This document shows, one piece after another, positions 27,109-36,060 of a stretch of DNA of 64,000 nucleotides. The notes beneath the pieces were generated by a model. It saw nothing but the letters and a program-made list of their open reading frames with translations. It made no database searches and was not told where the DNA came from. The first letter of the stretch is position 1. Every line of letters begins with the position of its first letter. The stretch spans positions 372,001 through 436,000 of the forward strand of contig CBDDPZ010000009.1 in NCBI GenBank assembly GCA_965232575.1, written 5' to 3'. The translations under genes and the position numbers were made by a program. This stretch comes from Bin5 sp965232575 (GTDB lineage Bacteria; Chloroflexota; Anaerolineae; Caldilineales; Caldilineaceae).

Positions 27109-28530
27109 ATGGAAAGCAAGCTGAGAACGAGACGCGATTTTCTGAAAGGGTCCGCTGTCGCTGTCGGCGCGGCCGTCTTGACGGCATGCGCCCCCGCCGC
27201 GCAACCTGCCGGTGACATGGCCGAGTCAGGCGACGAAATGGCCGCCGCCGAAGAGATCCTTATCCGCTTCGCAATGTGGGACTGGTACGCGAATACGCCG
27301 GGAATCCGCTGGGACGAGTGGAACCAGACCGAAGCCTTCCCGATCTTCGAAGAGGCCAACCCTGGAACAAAACTGGAGTGGGAGCCGCTTGGCAGCGGTT
27401 GGCCGGACAAGATTCTAACGCAAATGGCCGCCGGCACGGCACCCGACATCATTTCGACCTGGTCCCCCCACATCGACACCTGGGCAGAAAAGCACCAGCT
27501 CCTGGATCTTCAGCCCCTGATCGACGCCGACATCCCCAACGCCGATGACATCTACATCGGCTTCGCATGGGAACAGATGTGGGATCCTTTCAACAACATC
27601 CGCATGGGCATGCTGTCGGATCTGGATATCACAAGCGTCTACTATAACAAGACCGCATTCGAGGAAGCGGGCCTGCCTCTGCCGACAATCGACTGGACCG
27701 AAGACGAATACCTGATTGCGGCGGAGACTCTGACCATCCGCGACGACAACGGCGACATAACCCGCTGGGGTGGGCAGTTGCGGCCCGGCTTCTGGCTCAG
27801 CTATTCCTACCACGTTGAGACCCATGGCGGCGAGGTCCGCGACGAAGAGATCCGCATGCTCTGCGGCCTAGGCGAGCCCGAAGCGCAGGAAGGGCTCGAA
27901 TGGGTGCGCAGAAATATGTGGGACACAAACGTCTTTGCCCAAAACAACCAGATGACCGCCACCGGTATCCCTAATATGTGGACGGGCCTACTGCCTGCCG
28001 AAGTTGTGGCCATGGCAGAGCGCAGCGCCGATCAGTTCTTCGCCCTCGCGGAGAGCATCACAGAGTTCGAGTGGGACATCGCCCATATCCCGATCGGCCC
28101 CCAAGACCGAGCCTGCATGGGGCTGCCCGACGAGTGGGTTGTCTACAAAGGCGTTGTCGAGCGGGGCAATCACGACGAAGTCTGGGAGATGATGAAGTGG
28201 CTGACGGGAGACTGGTACCAAGAGAAGATCGCGACCGTATCGGGCCGCATTCCCGGACTGCTGGCTATGGCGGATTCATGGGCGGACACGCTCCGCCAGA
28301 CAGACCCAAGGCTTGAGCAGGTTCGCCTGGAGACCGTTGTCGAGCAGTTACAAATGGGCTATCCGCGACGCGGCCCAACCTTCCGTTTTCAGCAGATTGC
28401 CGAAGAGCTGATCAATCCCGCCGTCGACCAGGTCTTCATCGAAGGCAAGGCCGCCGTCTCCATTTTTGAGGAAATCGGCCCTCAGGTAACGGAGGCGCAG
28501 GAAGCGGAACTGGCGCGAGCTGCCGGATAA
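27109..28530 (+). CDS. family 1 extracellular solute-binding lipoprotein (Tat-exported)
   Basis: 473 residues from ATG 27109, which is preceded at 7 bases by AAGGAGG. The N-terminus has a twin-arginine signal (TRRDFLKG) leading into a lipobox, LTAC, with an Ala/Met/Glu-rich linker, so it is a Tat-exported lipoprotein. The mature part has the sugar-binding-protein pattern: FPIFEEANPGTKLEWEPLG, DKILTQMAAGTAPDIIS, YYNKTAFEEAGLPLP, WEMMKWLTGDWYQEK. It should deliver a carbohydrate or related polyol to the two permeases downstream. The operon has no ATPase gene, so a shared MsmK-type ATPase from elsewhere is needed. Confidence 0.9.
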   Translation: MESKLRTRRDFLKGSAVAVGAAVLTACAPAAQPAGDMAESGDEMAAAEEILIRFAMWDWYANTPGIRWDEWNQTEAFPIFEEANPGTKLEWEPLGSGWPDKILTQMAAGTAPDIISTWSPHIDTWAEKHQLLDLQPLIDADIPNADDIYIGFAWEQMWDPFNNIRMGMLSDLDITSVYYNKTAFEEAGLPLPTIDWTEDEYLIAAETLTIRDDNGDITRWGGQLRPGFWLSYSYHVETHGGEVRDEEIRMLCGLGEPEAQEGLEWVRRNMWDTNVFAQNNQMTATGIPNMWTGLLPAEVVAMAERSADQFFALAESITEFEWDIAHIPIGPQDRACMGLPDEWVVYKGVVERGNHDEVWEMMKWLTGDWYQEKIATVSGRIPGLLAMADSWADTLRQTDPRLEQVRLETVVEQLQMGYPRRGPTFRFQQIAEELINPAVDQVFIEGKAAVSIFEEIGPQVTEAQEAELARAAG

Positions 28531-28604
28531 ACCGCTTCTTGCCCTGAAGAGTTCGCTCGGACGCCGTACCGAAGGGCTGCGGAGAGTTGCTGCAATTGTC
28601 TGTC

Positions 28605-28638
28605 GACCGGGGGTAGGGCTAAGTCCCTACTCCCGGTC
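28605..28638 (+). promoter_or_regulatory. strong stem-loop between the binding-protein and permease genes
   Basis: GACCGGGGGTAGGG at 28605-28618 pairs over 14 positions (one G-T) with CCCTACTCCCGGTC at 28625-28638, with a 6-base loop. There is no T-run, so it is more likely an mRNA-stabilising or attenuating hairpin that lets the binding protein be made in excess of the permeases than a full terminator. Confidence 0.55.
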
Positions 28639-28759
28639 AAGGCAATAGGTAGTTTCTGCGCGCTTCCCGTTCCCGATTGCCACCAATTCTTAGACCTCAC
28701 AGCGGTTTGTACTGTACAGGGCCAATTCAGAGCTTCGAACGTAAAGGACAAGATGACCC

Positions 28760-29689
28760 GTGGCAGCGCAAAGTAGCTTGCCGAATTTCGTGAGGCGGCG
28801 CTTCACCCAAAGGACGGAGGACGTCTTTACGGCCTACCTCTGCTTGCTCCCCTGGATTATCGGATTCTTCGTGTTCACTTTGGGGCCTCTGATCTTCTCC
28901 TTCGGTTTGAGCTTCTTCCGTGCCGATCTCCTGACCCGTAACATATTTATCGGCCTCGAAAACTATTCAGAATTGGTCAGGGATTCCCTTTTCCTCAAAA
29001 GTCTTCGCGTGACCGCCATTTACGCCTTTGTCTCCGTACCGTTAGGGGCAGTCACTGCGCTGGCCGTTGCCCTCCTTCTCAACCAAAAGGTCGTCGGCCT
29101 CGGCCTTTGGCGGACCGTCTACTATCTGCCCTCTGTCATTTCCGGCGTGGCCGTCGCAGTCCTGTGGATGCAGATTTTCAATCCAAGGATGGGTCTGATA
29201 AACAACATGCTCAAAGTGGTCGGTATCGAGGGTCCGAGTTGGATTTTCGACTCCGATTGGGCGCTCCCCTCGCTGATAATCATGAGCCTGTGGGCCGTAG
29301 GCGCCAACATGCTCCTCTACCTTGCCGGTCTGCAGGGAATCCCTACCCACCTGTACGAGGCGGCCAAAATCGATGGCGCCAACATCGTGCGCCGCTTCTG
29401 GCACGTTACCATCCCAATGCTTACGCCAACCATTTTTTTCAACGTGGTTATCAGCCTCATCGCTGCTTTCCAGTTCTTCACCCAGTCATTCATCATGACC
29501 AACGGCGGACCCAACAACTCTACCCTCAGCATGGTTTTGTTCCTCTACCGCAAGGCGTTCCAACAGACCCGCTTCGGCTACGCTTCCGCAGTGGCTTGGG
29601 TCCTTTTCGCCATCATTATCGGCTTTACACTAATGTTTATGCGCTCTTCCAGCTGGTGGGTCTACTACGCCGGCGAAGAGAGGACTTGA
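28760..29689 (+). CDS. sugar-type ABC transporter permease (MalF/UgpA family)
   Basis: 309 residues starting at a GTG. Six membrane helices are visible. The EAA loop that contacts the ATPase is present as EAAKIDGANIVRRFWHVTIPMLTP at about 203-226. The permease motif order matches the MalF/UgpA/LacF group. It forms the membrane channel with the next gene for the binding protein at 27109. Ribosome-binding complementarity before the GTG is poor. Confidence 0.9.
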   Translation: MAAQSSLPNFVRRRFTQRTEDVFTAYLCLLPWIIGFFVFTLGPLIFSFGLSFFRADLLTRNIFIGLENYSELVRDSLFLKSLRVTAIYAFVSVPLGAVTALAVALLLNQKVVGLGLWRTVYYLPSVISGVAVAVLWMQIFNPRMGLINNMLKVVGIEGPSWIFDSDWALPSLIIMSLWAVGANMLLYLAGLQGIPTHLYEAAKIDGANIVRRFWHVTIPMLTPTIFFNVVISLIAAFQFFTQSFIMTNGGPNNSTLSMVLFLYRKAFQQTRFGYASAVAWVLFAIIIGFTLMFMRSSSWWVYYAGEERT

Positions 29690-29801
29690 TCGAGAAATCC
29701 AAAATGAAGTCGATTTGAATTACTTGCTATGCGAAACAAGCTTGTATCCCACTTATCCCACTCTATTGTCCTGATTTTTGGTCGGTTCTTACCAATCTGT
29801 G

Positions 29802-30674
29802 ATGCGTACAACGCTTGAAGCAACGCTCCTCAACAACCCTAGACGGACATGGTTTCCCGTCTTCCGCCAGCTTGGTCTCCTGGTCCTGATCCTGCCCGGC
29901 ACCAGTCTTTTCCTGATTCCCTGGCTCTGGATGCTCTCAACGGCCGGCAAAGATACCGCGCTCATCTGGAAGACGCCCCCGGTCTGGATCCCTCCTGTCT
30001 ACCACTGGGATAACTTCGTCAAAGCATGGTTCCAGGGCGACTTCGCCATCTACTATCTAAACACCTTTTATATTAGTGGGATGAATGTAATTGGAATAAT
30101 CGTTTCCAGCGTGCTGGCAGCGTACGCATTCGCTCGCATCCGGTTTCCAGGCCGCGACATTCTCTTCATCATCGTACTCAGTACGATGATGCTTCCCAAG
30201 CAGGTGACACTAATACCACTCTATATGATCTTCAGTGAATTTGGATGGATAAATACCTTCAAGCCCTTGATTGTTCCTCTGTTTTTCGGCGATGCATTCA
30301 GCATCTTCCTGCTACGTCAGTTTTTCCTTACGATCTCCAGAGAGTTGGATGACGCTGCGCTGATCGACGGGTGCCGCCGCCTGGGCGTTCTTTTCCGCAT
30401 TCTGCTTCCGCTCACGCGACCGGCCCTGGCCGTTGTTGCAATCTTCAACTTCACCTGGGCCTGGAACGAGTTTTTCGGCCCCCTAATCTACCTGAACTCG
30501 CCAAAGCTGTTTCCCATCACGTTGGGACTTCATCGCTTCATCGGCCGCGCTCAAGTCGATATCCAGTTCCTGATGGCGATGACCATCGTATCGACACTCG
30601 TACCGATTGTCATTTTCTTCCTGACTCAGCGATACTTCATCCAAGGCATCGTAATTACGGGAATCAAGGGCTGA
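29802..30674 (+). CDS. sugar-type ABC transporter permease (MalG/UgpE family)
   Basis: 290 residues from ATG 29802; a TTG 24 bases upstream is an alternative. Six membrane helices, with WMLSTAGKDTALIWKTPPVWIP as the first external loop, PKQVTLIPLYMIFSEFGWINT, and the EAA loop in DDAALIDGCRRLGVLFRILLP. It pairs with the MalF-like gene 112 bases upstream. No Shine-Dalgarno is evident. Confidence 0.88.
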   Translation: MRTTLEATLLNNPRRTWFPVFRQLGLLVLILPGTSLFLIPWLWMLSTAGKDTALIWKTPPVWIPPVYHWDNFVKAWFQGDFAIYYLNTFYISGMNVIGIIVSSVLAAYAFARIRFPGRDILFIIVLSTMMLPKQVTLIPLYMIFSEFGWINTFKPLIVPLFFGDAFSIFLLRQFFLTISRELDDAALIDGCRRLGVLFRILLPLTRPALAVVAIFNFTWAWNEFFGPLIYLNSPKLFPITLGLHRFIGRAQVDIQFLMAMTIVSTLVPIVIFFLTQRYFIQGIVITGIKG

Positions 30675-30790
30675 TTCCCATACACGCCCAAGACTCCCTC
30701 CCCTTCGCCTTTGCTTCACGGCGAAGGCAAATGCATGAACAGATCATTCTGCCGCAAGAGGCAAACAAATGAGATAAGGAGAATACTCTG

Positions 30791-31588
30791 ATGCAGTCAA
30801 CCGAAATAGCCGAACGCGAGACCGGCTTCAAAGCCCTGACCCAAACTCAAATTGCCAGCTTCTGGGAAAACGGTTTCCTGGTGGTCGGCAAGGTACTCGA
30901 AGACGATCTCATCCAGGAAATGCGCGCCGAGTACGATAACGAGTTCTCCCCGGAGCGCCGCGAAGAAAGGCCTGTCCGCAACCTCGCAGTCTTCGAAGAT
31001 GATCACGACCATGATGACGCAGACCAGCAGGAGATGCTCCAGTTCATGCAGATCTCCGAGCACAACGTCCAATTCCACAAGATCACCTACCATCAGGGTA
31101 TCCTCGACATCATCGAAGACCTGATCGGACCCAACATACAACTGTTCCACAACCAGGCGCTGTACAAACCGCCGCACCATGGGGGTCCTATCTTCTGGCA
31201 CCAGGACAACGCCTACTGGAGATGCCTTCCCCCGAACCTGGTCAGTTGCTGGCTCACCCTCGACGACGTCGATCTGCACAACGGCGCAATGCAATTCATC
31301 CCAGGCTCGCATCTGCGCCCTATGATCCACGACCAGGCCCAGGGCAGCGACGTTCTTCTTGACATGGGCAGGCTGGTCGACGACAGCGAGGCCGTCGTGG
31401 GAGACCTGCCGGCCGGCGGGATCACCCTTCACCACTGTCAGACCCTGCACCGCACCGCGCCCAACACAACCGACCGCCAGCGGCGGGCTCTTGCCATCCA
31501 TTACATGACGCCGGGCACAAAATCGGCGCGCACGGGCGAGACCTTCCCTGTCAACTTCAGCCATCCCATGCTGCGCATGCGCGTCTGA
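30791..31588 (+). CDS. phytanoyl-CoA dioxygenase (PhyH) family protein, copy A
   Basis: 265 residues with a double-stranded beta-helix fold. Iron ligands are His137 and Asp139 in FWHQDNAYW and the distal His220 in QTLHRTAPN. The 2-oxoglutarate-binding Arg is likely in RQRRALAIHYM. These Fe(II)/2-oxoglutarate enzymes hydroxylate small molecules, and the bacterial substrates are mostly unknown. AAGGAG lies upstream of ATG. The gene is 116 bases after the ABC permease and 103 bases before the PfkB kinase, so it may belong to the same carbohydrate-uptake operon. Confidence 0.88.
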   Translation: MQSTEIAERETGFKALTQTQIASFWENGFLVVGKVLEDDLIQEMRAEYDNEFSPERREERPVRNLAVFEDDHDHDDADQQEMLQFMQISEHNVQFHKITYHQGILDIIEDLIGPNIQLFHNQALYKPPHHGGPIFWHQDNAYWRCLPPNLVSCWLTLDDVDLHNGAMQFIPGSHLRPMIHDQAQGSDVLLDMGRLVDDSEAVVGDLPAGGITLHHCQTLHRTAPNTTDRQRRALAIHYMTPGTKSARTGETFPVNFSHPMLRMRV

Positions 31589-31691
31589 CCGGAAAACATT
31601 TCGCAACCCTTAGTCCCAGAGCGATGTCGACAGCTTGGAGGAAACAACCGCCAGCCATGACGACTCGTGGACACCGCGCGAATCTGACCCC

Positions 31692-32756
31692 GTGACTTCG
31701 GCCAGCCCTTTCCTTGCGGTGGGAAACTGCACACTGGACGACGTCGTCACCCCCGACGGGCAGATCTCTCCTCGACAACTTGGAGGCAACGCCGTCTATG
31801 CCGCCGCCGGCATGCGCGTCTGGGGCGCCGAAGTCAGCCTGGTAAGCGTGATCGGCTCCGACTATCCCACAACGTGGTTGGATCAGTTGGCCGAGGCAGG
31901 CATCGACGTCTCAGCCATAACCCAGATTCAGGATCCGCACCTGTTGCGCTCCCGCGCCTTCTACTTCCCCGATGGCAGCCGCACCGACCGAATCGATGAA
32001 GCGCGCGCCCTCCTGCCGGATCAAGCCGGCGATATAATCGACCTCGAAAGCGAGTACACCGACACCGGCAGCCCCCTTCACCGCCGCATCTGGCCAAGCT
32101 TCTGCCCGGACCTGACTCAGTGGGCCGATGTGGCGAGCAAAGCATCCTACGCCCATCTGGCCCCCGGACCACTGCCATGTAGCCGTGCTAACGCATCCTT
32201 TCTTAAGAGGCTGCGCGGCGACCGCATCTTGATCTCTTTCGACTGGCCCTGGTGGGATTGGGACCAGGAAGCCCAGACCGACCTCGACCTGCTCCAAAAC
32301 CTGGACTATCTGTTGCCCAGCATCGAGGAACTCACCATTCATGCCGACGCCCTTTTCAACATAGACGCCGACACCCGGAACGAGAGTCAACACATTTTCG
32401 ATGCGGCGCGGCGGCTGCTCGCCTTGGGGCCGCAAGGAATCGGAGTAAAGATGGGCGCGCGCGGAATGCGCCTTCTCCTGCATGAAGAGCAGAACTGGAT
32501 TCAGATCCCGACCTACCGCACTGAGGCCGTCGATCCTACCGGCGCCGGCGACGCCTTCTGCGGTGGTTTTCTCGTGGGCCTTGCGCAGACTGGTAACGCC
32601 GCCCAGGCCGCTCTCTACGGCGCAGTGTCGGCATCCTTCATCATTGAGGATTTCGGCGTCCTTCATGCCCTCAAAGTCGATGCAGCTCGGGCGCATTCGA
32701 GGTTGCAGAAGTTGCAGGAGCAACCAGGCCTTCAGGAAGGGTGCACCCCAGATTAG
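31692..32756 (+). CDS. PfkB-family carbohydrate kinase with C-terminus rewritten by a MITE
   Basis: 354 residues from the GTG at 31692. A TTG at 31635 gives a longer frame, but homologs begin near FLAVGNCTLDDVV. It has LGGNAVYAAAGMRVWGAEV (the GG start motif), VSVIGSDYP, and the catalytic motif DPTGAGDAFCGGFLVG with the base Asp. The substrate is a furanose or nucleoside-type sugar, not specified. The last five residues (GCTPD) and the TAG stop come from the MITE at 32739. Without the insertion the frame would end LQELDA-stop at 32868. Catalytic residues lie far upstream of the change, so activity is probably kept. Confidence 0.87.
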   Translation: MTSASPFLAVGNCTLDDVVTPDGQISPRQLGGNAVYAAAGMRVWGAEVSLVSVIGSDYPTTWLDQLAEAGIDVSAITQIQDPHLLRSRAFYFPDGSRTDRIDEARALLPDQAGDIIDLESEYTDTGSPLHRRIWPSFCPDLTQWADVASKASYAHLAPGPLPCSRANASFLKRLRGDRILISFDWPWWDWDQEAQTDLDLLQNLDYLLPSIEELTIHADALFNIDADTRNESQHIFDAARRLLALGPQGIGVKMGARGMRLLLHEEQNWIQIPTYRTEAVDPTGAGDAFCGGFLVGLAQTGNAAQAALYGAVSASFIIEDFGVLHALKVDAARAHSRLQKLQEQPGLQEGCTPD

Positions 32757-32848
32757 GGGGCACCTCGCTGGGATCGCGGGCGTCTCGCCCGCGCCTGTGC
32801 AGTTGGACAGAGGCAGCCGGAAACTCGCCCCCATTTTGAATCGCACCC
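32739..32848 (+). repeat. MITE copy 2 (110 bp), inserted in the 3' end of the PfkB gene
   Basis: The left end GGGTGC is at 32739-32744 and the right end GCACCC at 32843-32848, a perfect 6-bp terminal inverted repeat inside a longer imperfect one (14 of 21). TTCAGGAA occurs directly outside both ends (32731-32738 and 32849-32856), an 8-bp target-site duplication. The interior is almost identical to copy 1, including GCGGGCG-TCT-CGCCCGC. Joining the flanks at the duplication restores a continuous kinase frame, which independently confirms the element's borders. Confidence 0.9.
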
Positions 32849-32864
32849 TTCAGGAATTGGACGC

Positions 32865-32893
32865 TTGACAACGAATTGTTGATTTGTTAACTT
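32865..32893 (+). promoter_or_regulatory. candidate promoter of the peptide-type binding-protein gene
   Basis: A perfect TTGACA at 32865-32870, a 17-base spacer, and a weak TAACTT at 32888-32893. It starts 16 bases beyond the right end of MITE copy 2 and about 145 bases before the start codon at 33010. The TGA inside TTGACA was the original kinase stop codon. Confidence 0.45.
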
Positions 32894-33009
32894 TGGCGCA
32901 GCGTTTCAGGCTGAACTGAACCGTTGTCCGCGAATCCCAACGCTTGCCAAAACGCCTCTCTGTTTTTCGTGCAATTCTGTCCGAATCCACACTTTTTGAG
33001 GAGATTGAC

Positions 33010-34653
33010 ATGAAATCTGCGAAACGTGCAATGAGCCTTGTAATCTATCTGGTTCTTCTGGGGTCTCTCTTGATCGCCTGTGTCGCCGCGCCGGCTGCCT
33101 CGACTGAGTCCGCCCCGGCCGACGAATCAGGCGAGGCCGAAGGGCCGAAAATGGGGGGAGTTGTAACCGGCTTTGTCTCATCCGACCCCAAGAGCTTCGA
33201 CCCGGCAGCAATCGCGGGCTGGGACCAGGGCGTCATCGCCCCCAACCTGCTTGAAGGTCTGTTCCGCCTGTCGCCGGACGGTCGCGAAATCGAACCGGCC
33301 ATAGCTGAGAGCTTTGAAGTGTCCGCAGATGGCAAGACCTGGACCTTCAATCTGCGCGCAGGCGCAAAGTTCCATAACGGCCGCGAGATCACAGCGGATG
33401 ACTTCAAGTACAGCTTTGAACGCGTGCTGAATCCGGAAACCAGGAGCCCTAAGGCCTGGATGCTCTCCATCATTGTCGGAGCCCAGGAGTTCCAGGAGGG
33501 CTCTGCCGATGAAGTCAGCGGCATCAGAGTCGTTGATGCGGGCACCTTGGAAATCGAGTTGGCCGAACCGCTGGCGCCTTTCAAGGCGATGCTCGCCAGC
33601 ATAAATCTGGCCGTCGTGCCGCAGGAAGAAGTCGAAAAATGGGGTGAGGACTTCGGCCAGAATGTCGTCGCCGCCGGGCCGTTCTCATTGGGTGAGTGGA
33701 ACCTCAACCAGGATATAACGCTCAACGCGTTCGAGGACTACTGGAACGGACGCCCCTATCTGGATGCAGTTATGTTCCGCTTCATCGGCGACGAGAACAC
33801 GCGCATCGTTGAACTGGATGCCGGACGACTGGATATGGCCTGGGTCCCCCCGGCGCACTGGGAGCGGTTCAGCACTGACCCGGTCTACAAGGAAAAACTG
33901 GGCTGGGCTGAGACCTTCCACACCGACTTCATAGCGGTTAACCTCGACAAGGAACCATTCGGTACGAATGCCGCTCTGAGGCAGGCCGTCCGTTACGCAC
34001 TTGACCTGGATGCCATCATTGCCAGTCTGCAAGGCCGGGCCAACGTCGCCCAGGGCCTGCTTCCCCCTGGGTTGCTCGGATACAATGAGGACGCGGTTCT
34101 GAACTATCCGACCAACCTGGAATCGGCAAAAGCGCTAATGGCCGAGGCCGGCTTCGCCGACGGCGTCCCCGGAACCTTCGACGTCATACTGCCGCCTTGG
34201 GGTAACCTGATTAAGCTGCTGGAAATCTACCAAGCAAACTTGAAAGAGATCGGCATTAACATCGAAATCAAACCGACGGAGTTCGGTCCCTACATGGAAG
34301 CGCTGGAATCGGGCAACTACGACCTTGCCTGGATGTACCGTGTGACCGACTACGCCGACCCCGATGGCTTCTACTATCCGCTCATGCACTCCGATAACCT
34401 AGGTGCCGGCGGCAACTACGCTCGTTACGCCAACGACGAAGTGGACGCCAATATCGCAACCGCCCGCGCCACCATCGACGATGCCGAACGCGCCCGCCTA
34501 TACCAGGAGGTAGATGCCCAGTTCGCCGAAGACCTGCCCTACATACCACTGACGCACAACATCTATGTAGACGTATCAACGCCTCGTGTACAGAACTATG
34601 TCCCGTCGCCGATGGATACCCATATGTTCCACCGGGTCTGGGTAAGTGAGTAG
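33010..34653 (+). CDS. family 5 (peptide/nickel-type) extracellular solute-binding lipoprotein
   Basis: 547 residues from ATG 33010, preceded by GAGGAG. A Sec signal ends in lipobox LLIAC, followed by an Ala/Ser/Glu linker. The mature protein is a DppA/OppA-like SBP_bac_5: EGLFRLSPDGREIEPAIAES, KTWTFNLRAGAKFHNGREI, TADDFKYSFERV, FRFIGDENTR, ALRQAVRYALDLDAI, YQEVDAQFAEDLPYIPL. Members bind peptides, oligosaccharides or glycosides. It is followed after a PhyH gene by matching DppB/DppC permeases at 36.1-37.9 kb. Confidence 0.9.
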   Translation: MKSAKRAMSLVIYLVLLGSLLIACVAAPAASTESAPADESGEAEGPKMGGVVTGFVSSDPKSFDPAAIAGWDQGVIAPNLLEGLFRLSPDGREIEPAIAESFEVSADGKTWTFNLRAGAKFHNGREITADDFKYSFERVLNPETRSPKAWMLSIIVGAQEFQEGSADEVSGIRVVDAGTLEIELAEPLAPFKAMLASINLAVVPQEEVEKWGEDFGQNVVAAGPFSLGEWNLNQDITLNAFEDYWNGRPYLDAVMFRFIGDENTRIVELDAGRLDMAWVPPAHWERFSTDPVYKEKLGWAETFHTDFIAVNLDKEPFGTNAALRQAVRYALDLDAIIASLQGRANVAQGLLPPGLLGYNEDAVLNYPTNLESAKALMAEAGFADGVPGTFDVILPPWGNLIKLLEIYQANLKEIGINIEIKPTEFGPYMEALESGNYDLAWMYRVTDYADPDGFYYPLMHSDNLGAGGNYARYANDEVDANIATARATIDDAERARLYQEVDAQFAEDLPYIPLTHNIYVDVSTPRVQNYVPSPMDTHMFHRVWVSE

Positions 34654-34828
34654 GCGGGCACGCAGACAATTCGCGCCGCTCGTCTTGGCGTCCATTCACT
34701 ATGCAGAGTTCGCTGCACGCAGTTCTTCTGAATGGTTTAAGACGAGTCTTTAGAACAACCACCCAGTGCGTTGCACGCGTCTCGAAATTTGGTACGCGTG
34801 CGGCGCACTAGGTCACAAGGAGGCAGGA

Positions 34829-35956
34829 ATGGCCGGGAATACGGGAACTCTGGAGAGCTACGTCCGCGAGGGAAAACGCAAGGCCTACAAGTTGGGCAAC
34901 CGGGGCCCGATCCGGTTCAACGACGACGGTACGCTCGATCAGGGGATCATAGATGCCTACTGGCGTTGCGGATTCTACGTATTGGAAGGAGCCCTGAGCG
35001 CGGAAGAGATCAGCGACCTGCAGGCGGACATGGAATTCGCATTGGAAAGAGCGCCCGTCACCAAAGATGCAGCAGTTGACGCGCAGGGGAGGCCGGCCCT
35101 TGGCTCCGATCTGGAAAGGCCATCATTCCGCTTTGCCAAGCCATTGAGCGATCCTTACGGAGGTACAGGGCTGATAAGTGGGCGGCACCCAGCCAAAATG
35201 AGCGAACCGGCTCCGCCGGCCGATGCGCCAGACTTTGTCATTAACAGTATCGGCAGTCCCCTCCAGATCATGGACTCCTGCCTGCGGCTGTACGGACATC
35301 CCCAGCTTTTGGCGATTGCAGAAGCCATCAACGGCCCCGACTTTACTCCATTTACCGAATCCGTCATTGTAAAACGCGCCGGCCTCGGGCCGTCCGTCGC
35401 CTGGCACCACGACGGTACAACCCACTGGGACAGTCCCGATCTGGACGAGGGAACGCACGGTTTCAACTTCATGGCCCAATTATACGGGAGCACCGCCGAA
35501 AACGGAGTCTGGCTGCTTCCCGGCTCGCACAAACAGGGCAAATTCGACATCAAGAAGATGGTTGCAGAGAACGGCTCCGACCGGCTGCCCGGGGCCGTGC
35601 CGATGGTCTGCGAGCCAGGCGATGTTGTCATGTCAAACCGGCAAGCCCTGCATGCTTCGTTTGCCAATACCTCACCAGACAAGAGAATCACGATCAACTT
35701 CGGCTTTCACCGCCGCCGTTCTGTCCTCAACGTCCGGACCATACACAGCGGCCAGGAGGTCATCTACGATGAAGAACGTATCCGCGAACGTTCCCGCGTG
35801 ATCGCGCTCGCTATTGACGCCCGCCAGCAGCGCTTCCCCCACGAGCATCCCTACGTCTACCAGCCGTTGGCCGGCGATGAAGACGCCAATCGCTGGAGCA
35901 ATGCGACGCGCGCAAGCATCCTCAGAAACTACAACTTGAGAGACCTCGGTCTCTGA
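34829..35956 (+). CDS. phytanoyl-CoA dioxygenase (PhyH) family protein, copy B
   Basis: 375 residues from ATG 34829, which follows AAGGAGG. It is longer than copy A, with extra N-terminal residues. Iron ligands are His193 and Asp195 in AWHHDGTTHW and a distal His275 in ALHASFANTSP; the 2-oxoglutarate Arg is probably in DKRITINFGFHRR. It sits between the binding protein and the permeases of the second ABC system, which suggests that it acts on the imported compound. The substrate cannot be predicted from the sequence. Confidence 0.87.
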   Translation: MAGNTGTLESYVREGKRKAYKLGNRGPIRFNDDGTLDQGIIDAYWRCGFYVLEGALSAEEISDLQADMEFALERAPVTKDAAVDAQGRPALGSDLERPSFRFAKPLSDPYGGTGLISGRHPAKMSEPAPPADAPDFVINSIGSPLQIMDSCLRLYGHPQLLAIAEAINGPDFTPFTESVIVKRAGLGPSVAWHHDGTTHWDSPDLDEGTHGFNFMAQLYGSTAENGVWLLPGSHKQGKFDIKKMVAENGSDRLPGAVPMVCEPGDVVMSNRQALHASFANTSPDKRITINFGFHRRRSVLNVRTIHSGQEVIYDEERIRERSRVIALAIDARQQRFPHEHPYVYQPLAGDEDANRWSNATRASILRNYNLRDLGL

Positions 35957-36060
35957 TAGAGAATCTGTCAACAGTAACGGGCCTCCGGTCGACTCGCACC
36001 TGTTGCCCACCTGCCCGCCACAGCCCGAGATACTTCAACTGAGACCGCCGCCGCCCCAGC

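Noticed and set aside
30797..31606. 269-residue minus-strand frame
   Set aside because: It is the mirror of PhyH copy A, with no recognisable motif or ribosome-binding site.
31657..31695. 12-codon frame (ATG 31657) before the kinase, as a possible leader peptide
   Set aside because: GGAGG is 15 bases from the ATG and there is no regulatory residue pattern. It looks accidental.
31911..32846. 311-residue minus-strand frame starting RFKMGASFRLPLSNCTG
   Set aside because: It begins in MITE copy 2 and runs antisense through the PfkB gene. The same N-terminus recurs at the other copies, which shows that it comes from the repeat.
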